Positions 42,401 to 60,967 of a DNA stretch of 64,000 bases are shown one piece after another. Where the stretch lies: NCBI GenBank assembly GCA_031213475.1, contig JARUPZ010000018.1, positions 8,940,406-9,004,405 on the forward strand, given 5' to 3'. The first letter of the stretch is position 1. Every line of letters begins with the position of its first letter. The notes under the pieces are model-generated. The model had not been told where the DNA came from and ran no database searches. It was given only the letters and a program-made list of their open reading frames with translations. A program made the position numbers and the translations under genes. The stretch is from Nereocystis luetkeana (lineage: Eukaryota; Sar; Phaeophyceae; Laminariales; Laminariaceae).

Positions 42401-43520
42401 AGATGCCGTGTGGTTTCTTGCGTATGCTTAGACTCCTGTAGTGAATTGTGAGTTAATGTGAGAACAACAACAACAACAAGTAAGTGAATGTCTCCACAAA
42501 TATCGACCAGTGACCTAACGAACAACGACCGAACCGAGGATCGTAGGAGCCTGGAAGCTGATACTTCTTGTAACCTCAACGAGGCTCGTAATTCGTCGCA
42601 ATTACGCAATGGATTCGAGAAAGACGGCCTTGCTCTGTCTCGTCTGGCGCTGACTGCTGCGAGCAGCCTCGCGTCTCCCACGGCACCAACCGTTTCTTGC
42701 GTACAGCAACGGTTGTCTTCTGCACTGGACAAGTACCCGAAGACTATGGCACGGACCTGGTGGCTTATCTTTGCGTCGTGGGAATAGCAACGGGAGAATA
42801 CGAAATCGTCCGATATTAATAAGCCGCACGGCTGTTTCGAGGCCAAATTACTTGGAACTTGAGATAAAAAGTCAAACAAAGGGCTTCGACGAGATTCAAG
42901 AGGCTCCGAGCTCCTAGTCTCCACTGCTCTGTGTATCTACAAGTGTTTTTGTGTCGTACGATACAAGCAAGCACCCATCATTTGCTTGTACAGCAGAGTT
43001 GCTGCAGGTATTCATACTGACATTAATAGCAGCTCCCCAAGACGCCTCGGATCTGTTGGGTCAATATGTAGCACCACAGCCAGCCGTAGCTGCGCTGCTG
43101 TATCTCTGTGGTCATCGGACTACAGCAATACCGGGCAACTGATGTACTAAGCACTGCTCTTCTTGTAGGAGAGGGTTCACCTTGGAACAGCTGACGCTCT
43201 CGCGAGTAGATGCCGTGGTAGTCGACATCTCTCGTTGCCCGGACCTCCTTGTAATTTCCGTATACCTCACCGGTGCGCTCAGCCGCCGCCGCATAGTTTC
43301 CGTGCGTAGGCTTGGTGTAGTCGTACCCGTTGGGTACCTCCCACTCCCCTTCCTGGAAGTTCGGTTCCGCTCTGACCGAGCCACGCATTGGCCTTGGCAT
43401 CGTCTGCATTCGCGACCATTGATGCCTGGTAGGCAGCGCCTTCTCTGCCGCCTTGACTCTTGACGGCAAGCCTGCCCCCCTTCCAGTCGCGGGTAGGCCC
43501 TTAGCGGAAAGCACGCTCAT
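34340..43520 (-). CDS. Zeta-toxin-like P-loop kinase, six exons (~341 aa)
   Basis: A member of the eukaryotic branch of the zeta-toxin P-loop kinase fold. Bacterial zeta toxins phosphorylate UDP-N-acetylglucosamine; the substrate of the algal type is unknown and toxicity should not be assumed. Exons 43520-43181, 38048-37943, 36866-36701, 35918-35829, 35469-35278 and 34471-34340 join with phases 1,2,0,0,0 and close on TGA. Seen in sequence: an N-terminal segment ending YHGIYSRERQLFQ; Walker A GAMGAGKS (137-144) preceded by PWIVFTA; a DPD motif (165-167) and FPEWPEY; VWVDGSLRDS (213-222); and an Arg-rich lid-like ERARRRAELTGR (255-266). No signal peptide is evident. Intron 1 is 5.1 kb and packed with repeats. 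The gene is divergent from the Rab gene 398 bp away. The last exon is the least certain, because a GTGAGA donor overlaps its stop. Confidence 0.82.
34500..34530. repeat. (TA)n tract
   Basis: TATATATATATATA just upstream (minus strand) of exon 6. Confidence 0.85.
34541..34625 (-). mobile_element. C-tailed short interspersed element, family F
   Basis: On plus: G-run, 'gtactcatttgttgcttgcc', 'ttagtcttttgaccattgac', 'cacgcatccctttcgagacg', 'gagcgcaccgtttctac'. In the orientation of the kinase gene its C-tail points towards the exon 6 acceptor. Confidence 0.8.
34940..35033. repeat. (TAC)n microsatellite
   Basis: Interrupted TAC/TGC units directly abutting a family-C MITE. Confidence 0.95.
35034..35136. 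mobile_element. Hairpin MITE, family C
   Basis: TACGGGGGACCATAGTTAGC and 'aactactatggtcccccga'. The right terminal TA is mutated. Confidence 0.88.
35278..35469 (-). CDS. Zeta-like kinase exon 5
   Basis: 64 codons: NHPVYRIAILYVHANEAQV, ERARRRAELTGRVVP, then a hydrophobic strand with MPKADFVAHIK. Acceptor TTTCCCCAG, donor AAG|GTGTGT. A C-run (plus-strand G-run at 35496-35512) precedes the acceptor. Confidence 0.85.
35829..35918 (-). CDS. Zeta-like kinase exon 4
   Basis: 30 codons starting TAMKQRKNVWVDGSLRDS and ending in a helix EHVFEEIRK. Acceptor CTCTGCAG, donor AAG|GTGGGC. Confidence 0.85.
36541..36727 (-). repeat. Tandem duplication of an exon 3' end with its donor site
   Basis: 36541-36592 repeats 36664-36727: the last ~24 coding bases of kinase exon 3, its GTGAGCG donor and ~35 bases of intron. 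The intervening C-run (36614-36632) is part of the unit. The extra copy sits in intron 3 and offers a second, cryptic donor context. Confidence 0.85.
36701..36866 (-). CDS. Zeta-like kinase exon 3
   Basis: One leading base plus 55 codons: MSEKGYFPLPDIV, VDPDLFKTAFPEWPEY, then TRRESGYLVEIAQE. Acceptor CGCCCTACAG, preceded on this strand by long C-runs (36905-37010); donor GAG|GTGAGC. Confidence 0.87.
36905..37012. repeat. Poly-G / GGGA tract
   Basis: About 100 bp of nearly pure G with A interruptions (poly-C/T on the gene strand), upstream of the kinase exon 3 acceptor. Confidence 0.9.
37143..37228 (+). mobile_element. Interspersed repeat family B fragment
   Basis: 'gtgtgtgtccgtgccgattc', 'ggaaaggtacaagctctga' and 'accacaaaactacggcagag'; its continuation 'atcgtatcatactggatacg' lies beyond a family-C MITE at 37380-37410, so the MITE interrupts the copy. 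Confidence 0.6.
37229..37333. mobile_element. Hairpin MITE, family C, inserted in a family-B copy
   Basis: TACGGGGGACTATAGTAATT at the left, 'attaactacggtctcccgta' at the right. Family-B sequence resumes on its right side. Confidence 0.88.
37722..37824. mobile_element. Hairpin MITE, family C
   Basis: TACGGGGGGGCATAGTTAAT and 'attaactatcgtcccccgta'. It lies in the kinase intron 2, 20 bp from a family-F copy. Confidence 0.9.
37840..37935 (+). mobile_element. C-tailed short interspersed element, family F
   Basis: 'cacggtgctcggtctcgaaa', 'gggatgcgtggtcattcgcc', 'gactaaggcaagcaaca', then 'tacgccctctccccctcc'. Direct orientation, C-rich tail at the 3' end. Confidence 0.8.
37943..38048 (-). CDS. 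Zeta-like kinase exon 2 (Walker A)
   Basis: 106 bp, entered in phase 1 and left in phase 2. Encodes PWIVFTAGAMGAGKSHTI. The acceptor CCAATCAG|AT is preceded by a pyrimidine-rich GCTTGTGCTTCTGCTGG stretch. A longer open frame upstream (hydrophobic Leu/Cys run) is treated as intron. Confidence 0.85.
38340..38565 (+). mobile_element. Interspersed repeat family B (best preserved copy)
   Basis: About 225 bp collinear with 8690-8916, including 'aaaccgttctttctacccgt', 'gtcgacatccagcacaacca', 'agagatacaagttctgtgg', 'gccacgtcatcatactagat' and 'acgacaggcacgacatacgc'. Confidence 0.75.
38653..38748 (-). mobile_element. C-tailed short interspersed element, family F
   Basis: On plus: G-run, 'gcgtactcatttgttgcttg', 'catttgaccattgaccacgc', 'atccctttcgagacggagca', 'ccgttcctactcctaatag'. 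Confidence 0.8.
38852..38905 (+). CDS. Possible orphan exon with P-loop-like motif
   Basis: 18 codons, flanked by CCCTTCCAG and CAG|GTGAAT, encode ALLRGGSGVGKSMALRRQ, which fits the Walker A pattern. A second exon-like piece at 39096-39159 (encoding FTLDDLLDKPWSQVSTLLPP in one frame, donor CCCG|GTACGT) does not join it in phase. No other exon is visible, so this may be a gene remnant or chance. It lies on the opposite strand inside intron 1 of the zeta-like kinase. Confidence 0.25.
39305..39385 (-). other. tRNA-like sequence (A and B boxes)
   Basis: On the minus strand 'ggtggcttggtaggtgg' resembles a tRNA D-arm/A box, and 'gtgggttcaagtcccac' makes a perfect 5-bp T-arm with a 7-base loop. The acceptor and anticodon stems do not pair, so this is a tRNA-derived repeat or pseudogene candidate. 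Confidence 0.4.
39437..39472. repeat. (CAG)n run
   Basis: About 11 CAG units with one TAG interruption. Confidence 0.9.
39655..39770 (-). mobile_element. Interspersed repeat family B (inverted, degraded)
   Basis: 'aggactgaagagtcggctcg', 'acggacactggttgtgcag', 'ggtgggtagaaagaacgg' mirror the family-B 5' half. Confidence 0.55.
40074..40156. mobile_element. Palindromic MITE, family D
   Basis: AACCCCTTTAGAGCCGCAGT and the complementary 'acgggactgcggttctaaaa'. Confidence 0.9.
40528..40602. mobile_element. Palindromic MITE, family D (truncated right arm)
   Basis: Left arm 'taacccttctcggactgcag' and 'tcctgttttggggacaaa'; the right arm stops after 'ggtttgtcccaaaaaaggc'. Confidence 0.75.
40938..41037. 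mobile_element. Palindromic MITE, family D (reference copy)
   Basis: Outermost TATAAACCCCTGTAGAACCG and inverted 'gtactaaaaggggtttata'; the inner arms are perfect over 'gcagtcccgttttggggaca'. It shows the longest extent of the family. Confidence 0.92.
41342..41527 (+). mobile_element. Interspersed repeat family G
   Basis: Contains 'gcagccaaaacaggccaaaa', 'ctggccataaacgcggctgc', 'atcgaaccaggaaatttctc' and 'gatccgagctcacagattgt'; collinear with 45497-45668. Confidence 0.7.
41565..41625 (+). other. tRNA B-box-like sequence
   Basis: 'gtgagttcaaatcccac' forms a near T-arm with loop TTCAAAT. No A box at the right distance is convincing. Confidence 0.25.
42346..42924 (-). CDS. Unassigned ORF, 192 codons
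   Basis: An uninterrupted ATG-to-stop frame in a stretch of moderate complexity. No domain or motif is recognised; a Val/Thr/Leu run near the C-terminus comes from a (CAA)n repeat at 42463-42480. A 99-codon frame overlaps on plus (42488-42787). Neither has convincing support and both may be chance. Confidence 0.2.
   Translation of the reverse strand: METRSSEPLESRRSPLFDFLSQVPSNLASKQPCGLLISDDFVFSRCYSHDAKISHQVRAIVFGYLSSAEDNRCCTQETVGAVGDARLLAAVSARRDRARPSFSNPLRNCDELRASLRLQEVSASRLLRSSVRSLFVRSLVDICGDIHLLVVVVVLTLTHNSLQESKHTQETTRHLSSGISAHVRLTPTGYNL
43181..43520 (-). CDS. Zeta-like kinase exon 1
   Basis: 113 codons plus one base from ATG 43520 (MSVLSAKGLP). Rich in basic residues, then EGEWEVPNGYDYTKPTHGNY and VDYHGIYSRERQLFQ, the segment that precedes the P-loop in this protein type. 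Donor CCAAG|GTGAAC. The frame is open to 43913, so a longer N-terminus is possible but its composition looks non-coding. Confidence 0.78.
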
Positions 43521-43918
43521 GATCGATGGCTGCACGTGCGGATGACTTGCAGCGAGGAGGAGGGCGTGCCTTGTATGTGAGGTGTGGTGTTTGTGAGTGT
43601 TTGTGGTGGGGTGGAGCGCTCCCTGGCCCCTCTGGGAGCGGATGGCGGAGTGCTGCAACCTGGCTCGACGAAAAATCCCCACAATCTCCCCGCGCGCGCG
43701 AGTTGAAACACAGCAGTACCCAACCCCGAGATATAACGCCGCAAGATTTTGGTTAAAACCTTCGATCGCACCAGGTTCAAAAAGCTCCCCGCTTTGCTGC
43801 TCTGCTGCAACTCTGATGTGCTGTACCTGATTAGTCTGTGTCCGCGCCACCACGTACCTGCCAGTACGTCCAAGGACTTCATCGAGCCCGTGGCCGTATC
43901 GCCACGATTTCATGATTA
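43521..43918. promoter_or_regulatory. Divergent promoter region, zeta-like kinase / Rab GTPase
   Basis: 398 bp lie between the two start codons, which face away from each other. No TATA word is apparent. The spacing suggests a shared, bidirectional promoter; this is inferred from layout only. Confidence 0.4.
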
Positions 43919-53523
<9,605 letters not shown>

Positions 53524-53544
53524 CCCCCCCCCCCCTCTTCTGAC

Positions 53545-53575
53545 GGTCTGTCTGTCTGTCTGTCTGTCTCTCGAT
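53545..53575. repeat. (GTCT)n microsatellite
   Basis: Seven GTCT units about 25 bp after the Rab stop codon. Confidence 0.9.
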
Positions 53576-53719
53576 CGGATCCCCTTTTTTTCTTTCGATG
53601 TGTGTATATATAGATAACGGCGTGTGTGTGCTGGCTGCCGAGATCCCTCCCGTCAGTCGTTTTACGTTAGACGGTCTTGCTCTCCCGAATACCGTATCTT
53701 CGCACGTTCGATGAGTTAA

Positions 53720-54035
53720 CATATAACCCCTCCGACGGGTTTCCAAGCTGATTCTTTCGGCAACGGGGAGGGTTCGAAGGGCGAGAAGTGCATCTATCGT
53801 GAAAATGTCTCGACGAGATCTCCATGGAAATTTATCTCCGTGGAGAGATGTCGACGAGATCTCCATGGAGAGATGTCGACGAGATCTCCATGAAGACATG
53901 TCGACGAGATCTTTCCCAAATCCGCCTTTTTGGTGGTGTGTACCCTTTCTTGGGCTGGAGAAAATCGACTACTGGGAACTTCGCAGGGGGTGTGTTATCT
54001 TATCCCCCCGTGTGATATATCATGCGGTACCCAAC
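53720..54035 (+). mobile_element. Composite repeat, family H
   Basis: Starts 'ataacccctccgacgggttt', continues with 'gatgtcgacgagatctccat' satellite units and 'ggtggtgtgtaccctttctt', and ends 'gtgttatcttatccccccg'. Same order as 24240-24605. Confidence 0.6.
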
Positions 54036-54637
54036 GTTTTTTGTTGCCTTCTGCCTGGTGGCTCGATCTGTTTGGTGTGTGTTTTGGATTCGATTTGGAC
54101 GCCAACCAGGTGTGTCCGAGAGTTCAGTTTTTTCACCCCCTGTGCTACAAGTGCAAAACCAGGGGTTTGGGGACAATCTCGTACGAGTAAAATTGGAATT
54201 TTTAAGGGTCGAGTCGGTCGTTTTTGAAGGGGGCGGTCGTTCTTTTTTGCGATGCCACACAGTCGGTCGCTTGCACAGGTTTGTCGTTGGTGTTGGTGTT
54301 GTCTTTAGTGTTGTGTTGTGTTTAACTGGGGGGGCGGGGGGGGGGGAGGTTCTCTGCTGTCGAGCTTCGGGCTTGTGGAGTTTTCTCGTCGTCCCGATCA
54401 CTTGACGTAACGTAAAAAAACTGCCTCCGAATAAGGTGGTTGGCTTCAAATGGTTGGCATTGAATAACATGGTTGGTGTTTGATTAATGTGGTTGGTTTG
54501 GTTTTAATCACGCTGGCGCCCGTACTGCTGCTGCTGTATGGCGTTTCCGTCTCATTGGCGTTGCGGGTGCTGCCAGAACCTGCACAAGAGGGGGCCAGCA
54601 ACCTTTATTTTGTCGGCGCCCCCCCCCCCCAACTCCC

Positions 54638-54725
54638 CCCCAAGGTGCTCCGTCGCGAAAGGGATGCGTGGTCAATGGTCAAATGACTAATAGGCAAGCA
54701 ACAAAGGAGTACCCCCGCCCCCCGG
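54638..54725 (+). mobile_element. C-tailed short interspersed element, family F
   Basis: 'aggtgctccgtcgcgaaagg', 'gatgcgtggtcaatggtcaa', 'atgactaataggcaagcaac', 'aaaggagtacccccgcccc'. Preceded by another C-run at 54618-54629. Confidence 0.82.
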
Positions 54726-54751
54726 CCCTACTCGTAGTCGCACTAAATACT

Positions 54752-55027
54752 CCCACACGTCGGACAAATAGTCGATTACCACTTCATATGATCTAGATCT
54801 TCCAAGGCAGATAGATGTTCCCGGTATTGTGTGATCCAGCTCACGCTGCTGGGTGACACCCGTATTGTCTGCGTGATCTAGCCCATGTTTGCTTGGTTGG
54901 ACCTATACTGATCTGTACTGCTGTAGTACAGATCCTGCACAAGCTCTCACAACGGCAGGAATAGATAATCTATATCATGGTATCTACAGCAGACAGATAG
55001 ATCATGATCTGCCCGTCACAGGTGTGA
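54752..55027. mobile_element. GATC-rich TIR element, family A (inverted, near full length)
   Basis: Left end CCCACACGTCGGACAAAT, right end 'gatctgcccgtcacaggtgtga', an imperfect inverted pair; interior 'gtacagatcctgcacaagct' and 'cacaacggcagga' are the reverse complement of the core seen at 12858. Confidence 0.7.
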
Positions 55028-55547
55028 AATACTCACAAGCAGTGCATGCACATATTATGTGCAGATAGCTTCGAAGGAACGGGAAAAGATGCGCGTACTC
55101 CGTGGTTTGTTGTGCGACATACATCACGGTACTCGTAGTGGAGGCGTGTCGGGTCGCGTGGTGGGTTTGAAGAATTCTTTTTTGGATGGCAGCAACGTGA
55201 CAATGTTGTTGCTGTTGTTTTTTTTGTCGTGTGGGTGGCAGTGCCAAGTGGATTCAGCGCGGGACGGCGCTTCTTTTTATTCCATTTTTATTTATTTTTT
55301 CGACGTATTTGGGACCTCGGGATCGAATAGTATTATACCTGGTACCAGGTAAAACACACGTGAATATAAAATAAGCGGTTCGAGGCCTTCGTCGTCGCGC
55401 ATGGCGGATCCAACAACACGCCACCTTACCTGTAAAACCTTTTCGGTACTACTTCAAAAAAAAATCCGAATCTAATTCCACGCGGTATGCGGTAGAAAAA
55501 GAGGCTGCACTTGTCTTCGTCGATATTACAACCAAGTGTTTGTTGTT

Positions 55548-55685
55548 ATGAGGCTTAGATTGGGTAGGCGATTGGTTAACCCTTTTTACCTTTAGCCCAA
55601 CGGAATAAGACCTTCACATATGGCGACGACGGCAGAACATGGGTCGTTGGTCGTGAGTTCGAAACTCACGCCCACCATGAAATCG
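55548..55685 (+). other. tRNA-like sequence in a duplicated unit
   Basis: 'ttacctttagcccaacgg' (A-box-like) is followed about 60 bases later by 'gtgagttcgaaactcac', a perfect T-arm with loop TTCGAAA. The 5' part ('atgaggcttagattgggtag' to 'cctttagcccaacgga') recurs at 55817-55885. A Pol III-derived element is the likeliest reading. Confidence 0.4.
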
Positions 55686-55899
55686 CTTTTTGAAGAAAAG
55701 TGAGTTTCCCCATGTCAAGAATCTGAGAAAAATGCTTCTGATCCCCAGAAATGGGAACCGCGTGTGGTGGCGCGTCGACCCGTAAAATCCGGTCCGTTCC
55801 AGGGGGGGAGAGTATTATGAGGCTTAGATTGGGTAGGCGATTGGTCAACCTTTTACCTTTAGCCCAACGGACCAAGACCCTCTCGAAACCAACGGACTA

Positions 55900-57120
55900 A
55901 GACCTCAACATTATTTTCGGAATGTGTATACGTGAATTGGGACGTTTGTTGTTGTATATGTATAGCGAGAGACAGAAAACAAACGGTATCTCCCTTACTC
56001 ATTGGTTTGTTGGGTCTTGCGGTATACCGTTTTATGGCGATTTTAACATTGAGACAAAGAGTCAGACACTTTGGGACTTCTCGAGACAGAGCTAGACACC
56101 CTACGTACACAGGTAAACCTAGGGAACATATGCGTGTCGATTATTTAAAATATTTCGTATAACTATTTCAAGGTGTGCGGACGGGATTTGTTTCTCGTAT
56201 ATACTGGTCAGCAAGGTCAACAGACAAATGTTAAGTTCAAGATCGGGACACTTCTACGTCCCTCGCTCTTTATAGGTTCCTTGTTACGTTTTACCTATTG
56301 AGCAGGCACTCGTTGGTACTAACGTGTGTTGAATGCTTCGAATTAGAAGAAGAGCAGCTTTATCCCTTTCGAGCACGATGAGAGACTAAGAGCAAGGCTC
56401 GTGCCCCGCTGGAACACCTGGCTTTGCATCTAACCTCCCAAGTACTACAAATACGATCCCAATACCTGAACCCAGGTCATTACCAGCCTTACGACCTCAT
56501 TTAGAGCAGTCAGTACCATAACACCAGCCCACTCTGACGAGCCGTAAATATGTGCGGAAATATGGAAATTTCATGGAAACCCCGATTCCACGAGCTACAA
56601 CATGATGAGTCAAACACCCACTCCCACAGCTCTGAACGGCAAGGTCGCGAACCTGACAAGGGACGCCAAACAAGAAAAAGGAAAGCCAGAGTTAGATTTC
56701 TGCTATCCTTGTTCCGCGTGTGTGTTGTAGCGCCGTCTGTTCGGTCGCGAGGATTTGTTCTCGCGGGGGTGTCGGATCATGCGATCTTGCCAACGTCGGA
56801 ACGCCTCGCCGTCGTCGCCAGGCGTTTCGAGATCGGGGTTTAAAACGCCGCTAAGGTTTTGGAAGGGGTGTCCACGCTGTTTGAGGGAGTGTGTGTCTAC
56901 GTGGCAGCAGTGGGCCCGCGGTTTTCGCTGAGTGCGGCGGCGCGCGAGCGAACGATGAGAGTAGGCTACTCCTGAGGGGAGGGCCATCGGTCTGGATGGA
57001 CATGCAGACAGCGTGAACTTCAGCGTTGTGGTGTTCGTCTAGGGGACAGCAGTTGGAAGACGTGTCAAACGACGGGTTGAGGCAGTCAGGGATGGATGTG
57101 CTGAAGTTCATCGAGAAAAT
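55900..57120. other. Region without recognised gene
   Basis: Mixed-complexity DNA with short frames only. No motif, tandem repeat or known element family of the window is seen. Confidence 0.4.
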
Positions 57121-57159
57121 ATTATTGCGCGATTCCGTCTGCCATGAAGGCGACTGGGC

Positions 57160-59460
57160 CTAGCCGAGACCAGTACTGGCGGGCCGGGGCCCCGACGGGG
57201 TGAATGACCGCCCACCCGTCGAAGAAGCAGGCAAAGAAAATAAATGTTCGTCGTTGATGGCAGGTGTCTTATAGTTCGCAATAATCTGGAAAGCCAACCA
57301 CATGGCGTCCGAAGTGCCGAACGGCCTCGGTACTGTAGCCAAAACCCCAGGGTACAGAGTGGGCATCAAGCTGGGGTACTGCTCGATAACTGCAATCCGA
57401 ACCACCTCCAAAACTACCTCCACCCCCGGTGCCAAACCACGCTCAGTCCCCGTCGCTGCCGACGCCACCCATCGAAATCCCCGGCAAAATCGCCAAGGGG
57501 ACACACCAAAACAACTTAGTGTAGCTAGCCCCCGCGTCAGCGCGGTCGACGTGGGTGCTCAGCAACCTCAGGAGGAGCGTGAACTCCTTCAGTCCCGTGG
57601 TTCCGCTTGCGAAGGCGCGCGACACCTGCCGAAAAATATAATCCATCAAGGTAGTGAGGGGGGCGGTCGTAGGCTTATCAGGCATGATGGCACGCGCGAA
57701 GTATTTCTGGAGGGGGTACTCCCAACCAGGGACCCAGTTGGCAGAACTAAGGGCTTCATGGCTGTCGTCGTTGCACATAATGAGAACATCAGACGCGGGG
57801 AACTTGACCGAACGAGCGAGTTGTTGCGCGGCGTCCGAAGGTTGATCGAGGAGGGGAAATAAAGGATAGAAATGCGGGCGATGTCGTTGAGACCGAGGTG
57901 TTTGTACGCCCGCTTAGCTTCGGTGGTGAGTTTCGCCGCGGCGCCTGCGGCGGCGGAGTTGATCGCCGATGTTCGGGCGTGGGCAAGTTAGACGACACGG
58001 GCATGGCGCAGTCATCGGGCATGAGGAGGCGGCCAAGAAGCTCGGGTGAAGAAGCAACGCCAGTTAGCGAAGGAACCACTTGCTTCTTACAGCTGATGCC
58101 CGTGATCTCGGGGACGGTAACTCTTCTGCTGGCGTCCGTGGAGGAGCTGACTCTGTAAGCGTCTCCTCGTGAGCGTGCCCCTGTGCCTGTTGCGCTCGTC
58201 GCTCGAGCTCTGGCCCCCCTTCCCTTGGTTCCCCTTACCGCCAGTCCCATTGCATCGAGTGGTGTCACTGTCTTTAGCGCCACATGCGCCGCGGCGGGAC
58301 CCATCGTCATGGTCGGTGGAACCCCATCCAACTCCTGGGCGCCGATGGTCCCGGTCGCCGGTCGCCGGCGCGGGAGCGATGTACGACTTAGGGTCGGGTC
58401 TGCGGATGTTGTCGGGGAAGCGTCGTGCGCCTTCCGAAGGCTGACCACCAGGCCGATGATGAGCGATATGCGCTGCTGCTCTCCCCAGGAACCCTCGGCC
58501 ATCTGTATCCAGGCCATATTCACCGAGAGGTCGTCGTCCGGTTATTCCTCCCGGATGCTGCGGGCGCTGGAGACCGCTTCTGTCGCCGCCTCGGTAGCCA
58601 GTCACTTGTTTGGCCCGTCCACCGTGCTAGCGACACTCCCCTGCAGGTAGTCGGCGTGTCCGGGCCCCCGGGCCTGCGCGTCGATAGCAACCTCGCTGGG
58701 TGCTGTGGCGAATTATCTGGCAAAACTGCGGGGGTGGGCTCCGCGGGGCCATGTCCGAGGACTGAAAAGGGGACGATCGGAGCGGCTGGAAGGCCCACCG
58801 TGCGCGCGGCCGGAGCGTGGGATAGACCTCCATTTGAGCTCCGTCCTCGGTGAGCCGATGGCTCCTCTTGGCGATTGCCGCTGGGGAAGTCTGCAGGGCT
58901 TCTCGGACGCGGGAAGTGGAAAGTGTGGCTTCCTCGGAGGCGCTGACGCCAGCTGACGCCAATCTCTCACCTCGGTCGGTGAGCGCGATCGCCCGGCTTC
59001 GCATCGTCTTCGCCGAGGCAGCACCGAAGACTTCGGCCTGCGCCAAGACCCGCTCGGCCGCGGTGAGCCACCGAGGGTCCCTCGGCCTCAGTGCCTTGGC
59101 CACCGTGAGGGGAAGCAGACCCTTCTCGGCCTCAGTGCCTTGACCACCGTGAGGGGAAGCAGACCCTTCTCATCTCGAGCTCCACGGAGGATGCCGAAGA
59201 TTTCGAACCCCCCAACTCGGAGGATGCCAGGCTGGCGACAGCGGGACCCGAACGGTAGCCTCCTGCCCCCCAGGTCTCGTCGAACAATCTTCGGGGCACG
59301 GCCATCGTGCCCCCAGGTGCATGGAACTCTCTCCTAAAGCCGACCAGGTCAATCACCCTCGATCACTGGCCTACCATCTCGGACCACGTCGAGGAGATCA
59401 CAGCGGAACACTCGGAGCTCGACCAAGCCGAGATCGCCAAGGCGCGGCGCATCACGTAAC
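57160..59460 (-). pseudogene. Decayed minus-strand ORF cluster, unrecognised (possible retroelement)
   Basis: A 2.3-kb GC-rich block lacks the simple repeats of its surroundings and keeps open minus-strand frames (59103-58627, 58523-57789, 57778-57443, 57504-57160) lying in different phases. Some stretches have normal protein composition, for example ANWVPGWEYPLQKYFARAIM and WLTAAERVLAQAEVFGAASA. Together they look like one coding region broken by frameshifts, perhaps a gag-type or other element protein. No catalytic motif was recognised, and an intron-containing gene cannot be excluded. Confidence 0.35.
59077..59172. repeat. Direct repeat, 2 x ~48 bp
   Basis: 'ctcggcctcagtgccttg' to 'ggggaagcagacccttct' occurs twice in tandem inside the decayed ORF cluster. 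Confidence 0.9.
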
Positions 59461-59550
59461 ATGCTCAGTCTACTTTTAATGGCGTCGCAGGCAGGGCGTG
59501 AGATTATGAAGAGCGAGGTCCGTGGTTCGATTCTCACCTTCATCCCCCGA
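59460..59550 (+). other. tRNA B-box-like sequence
   Basis: 'gtccgtggttcgattctcac' resembles a T-arm; the upstream part is not tRNA-like enough to call a gene. Confidence 0.25.
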
Positions 59551-60967
59551 AAAAAGGGAAAAAGGGGAACATCTTGTATTTAAGAACCTGTAAAACTCGC
59601 TCACTTACAAAACTCCCAGGAAGGAACAATGAGAGAAAAGCGATCATTGCATACTGCGCCCGGTACCGAGAAAGGCGGAGGAAACAACCTGGATGCTCGG
59701 AGTCTCATCGGGGTTCCTGACTCACTCGAAGAAGAGGTAAGTCAGGTTTAGTGTAGGAAAGTGTGGTGGAAATCGAGATTATACCTGGTAGCGTTCGTTG
59801 CGTAACATTTTTAGTCTACGTTTCCCTACGAGTACAATACCTCAACCCATGTAATCACCAGCCTTTCGGCCTCATTCAAAGCAGCCAATACCATAGCACG
59901 AAGCCCGCGGTCCGCAGTACGAAGCAATAATGTAGGTCCACACGAAAGCGAAAGCGGCGCAGCAGCCGCGTAGCTAAACAAAAGGCTGTACCAACTGCAG
60001 TACCCTTCGGCACATCGGGAAGTCCGGTTTAATTCCTTTTGGGGCTTTTGCTCGCGGGGGAACATTGCGGAGAATAAAAAAATGCCGATTACAGAAACAG
60101 CCGCTGCACGATTGTGGGGGATGAAACATATTTATTGATGTCCGGGATACAATGGTTGCATGCATGGAGTCGCACGGCACCAACCAGCGCAGCATCATCT
60201 TATACATACCCGTACTGCTGGGGTGCTCACACTGCTCCTGCACGGTTCAATGGTTGATCAACACCAAAAGTTATCAACCATTGTTCTGGTCGTTATCAAC
60301 CATTGGGTCTTTGTCAAAGGGTAACGCGAAGACAACGCACGCGGCATTGGGTCGCCCGATCTGCATGCATGCATGTATGTATGTGTGAATCCATCTATCG
60401 GGGATGACCCTCGTCCCTCCATAAATCTGCATCGATCGCCATCGAAAATCGCATGAATGAATGGATGGCCGGCATTAAAAAAAACGACGAAACAGCTGGT
60501 GGATGAACAAAGGGAACCGAATATCAACCTACGTAATCTAAGTATTTTTGTTTTTTTCTGAAGTCGGGGAGACGAAAATTTTACAGCAGCAGCAGCAGCA
60601 GTGGTCACACAGTACGAAGTACAGCAGCAGTGGTAATCAAATCGAAGTTTACGACTTTTTTGTTTTTCGGTAGGTCGTTGGTTGGAGAATACGAGAAGAA
60701 CGTTTTTTTCACGTTTCACTACGCGCGAGGCGTGGCCTCCATTGGCTGTTGGTAAATAAATAATGTTTTTTTTTTTACGTACAACTAAGCGCGAGCGTGG
60801 CCTCCATATAGCGATAGGCAGTGTGCTTTAGAGCAACCACCCATCGCATACAAGTGCGAGCGCACGCCGGAGCAGAGAGAGAGAGAGGTAAAGCCCCCGG
60901 GGTTGATCGAACAGCAACCCCGCGAATTTAAAGCATCACAGGTGAACGAGACCCCCCCCCTTGCACG

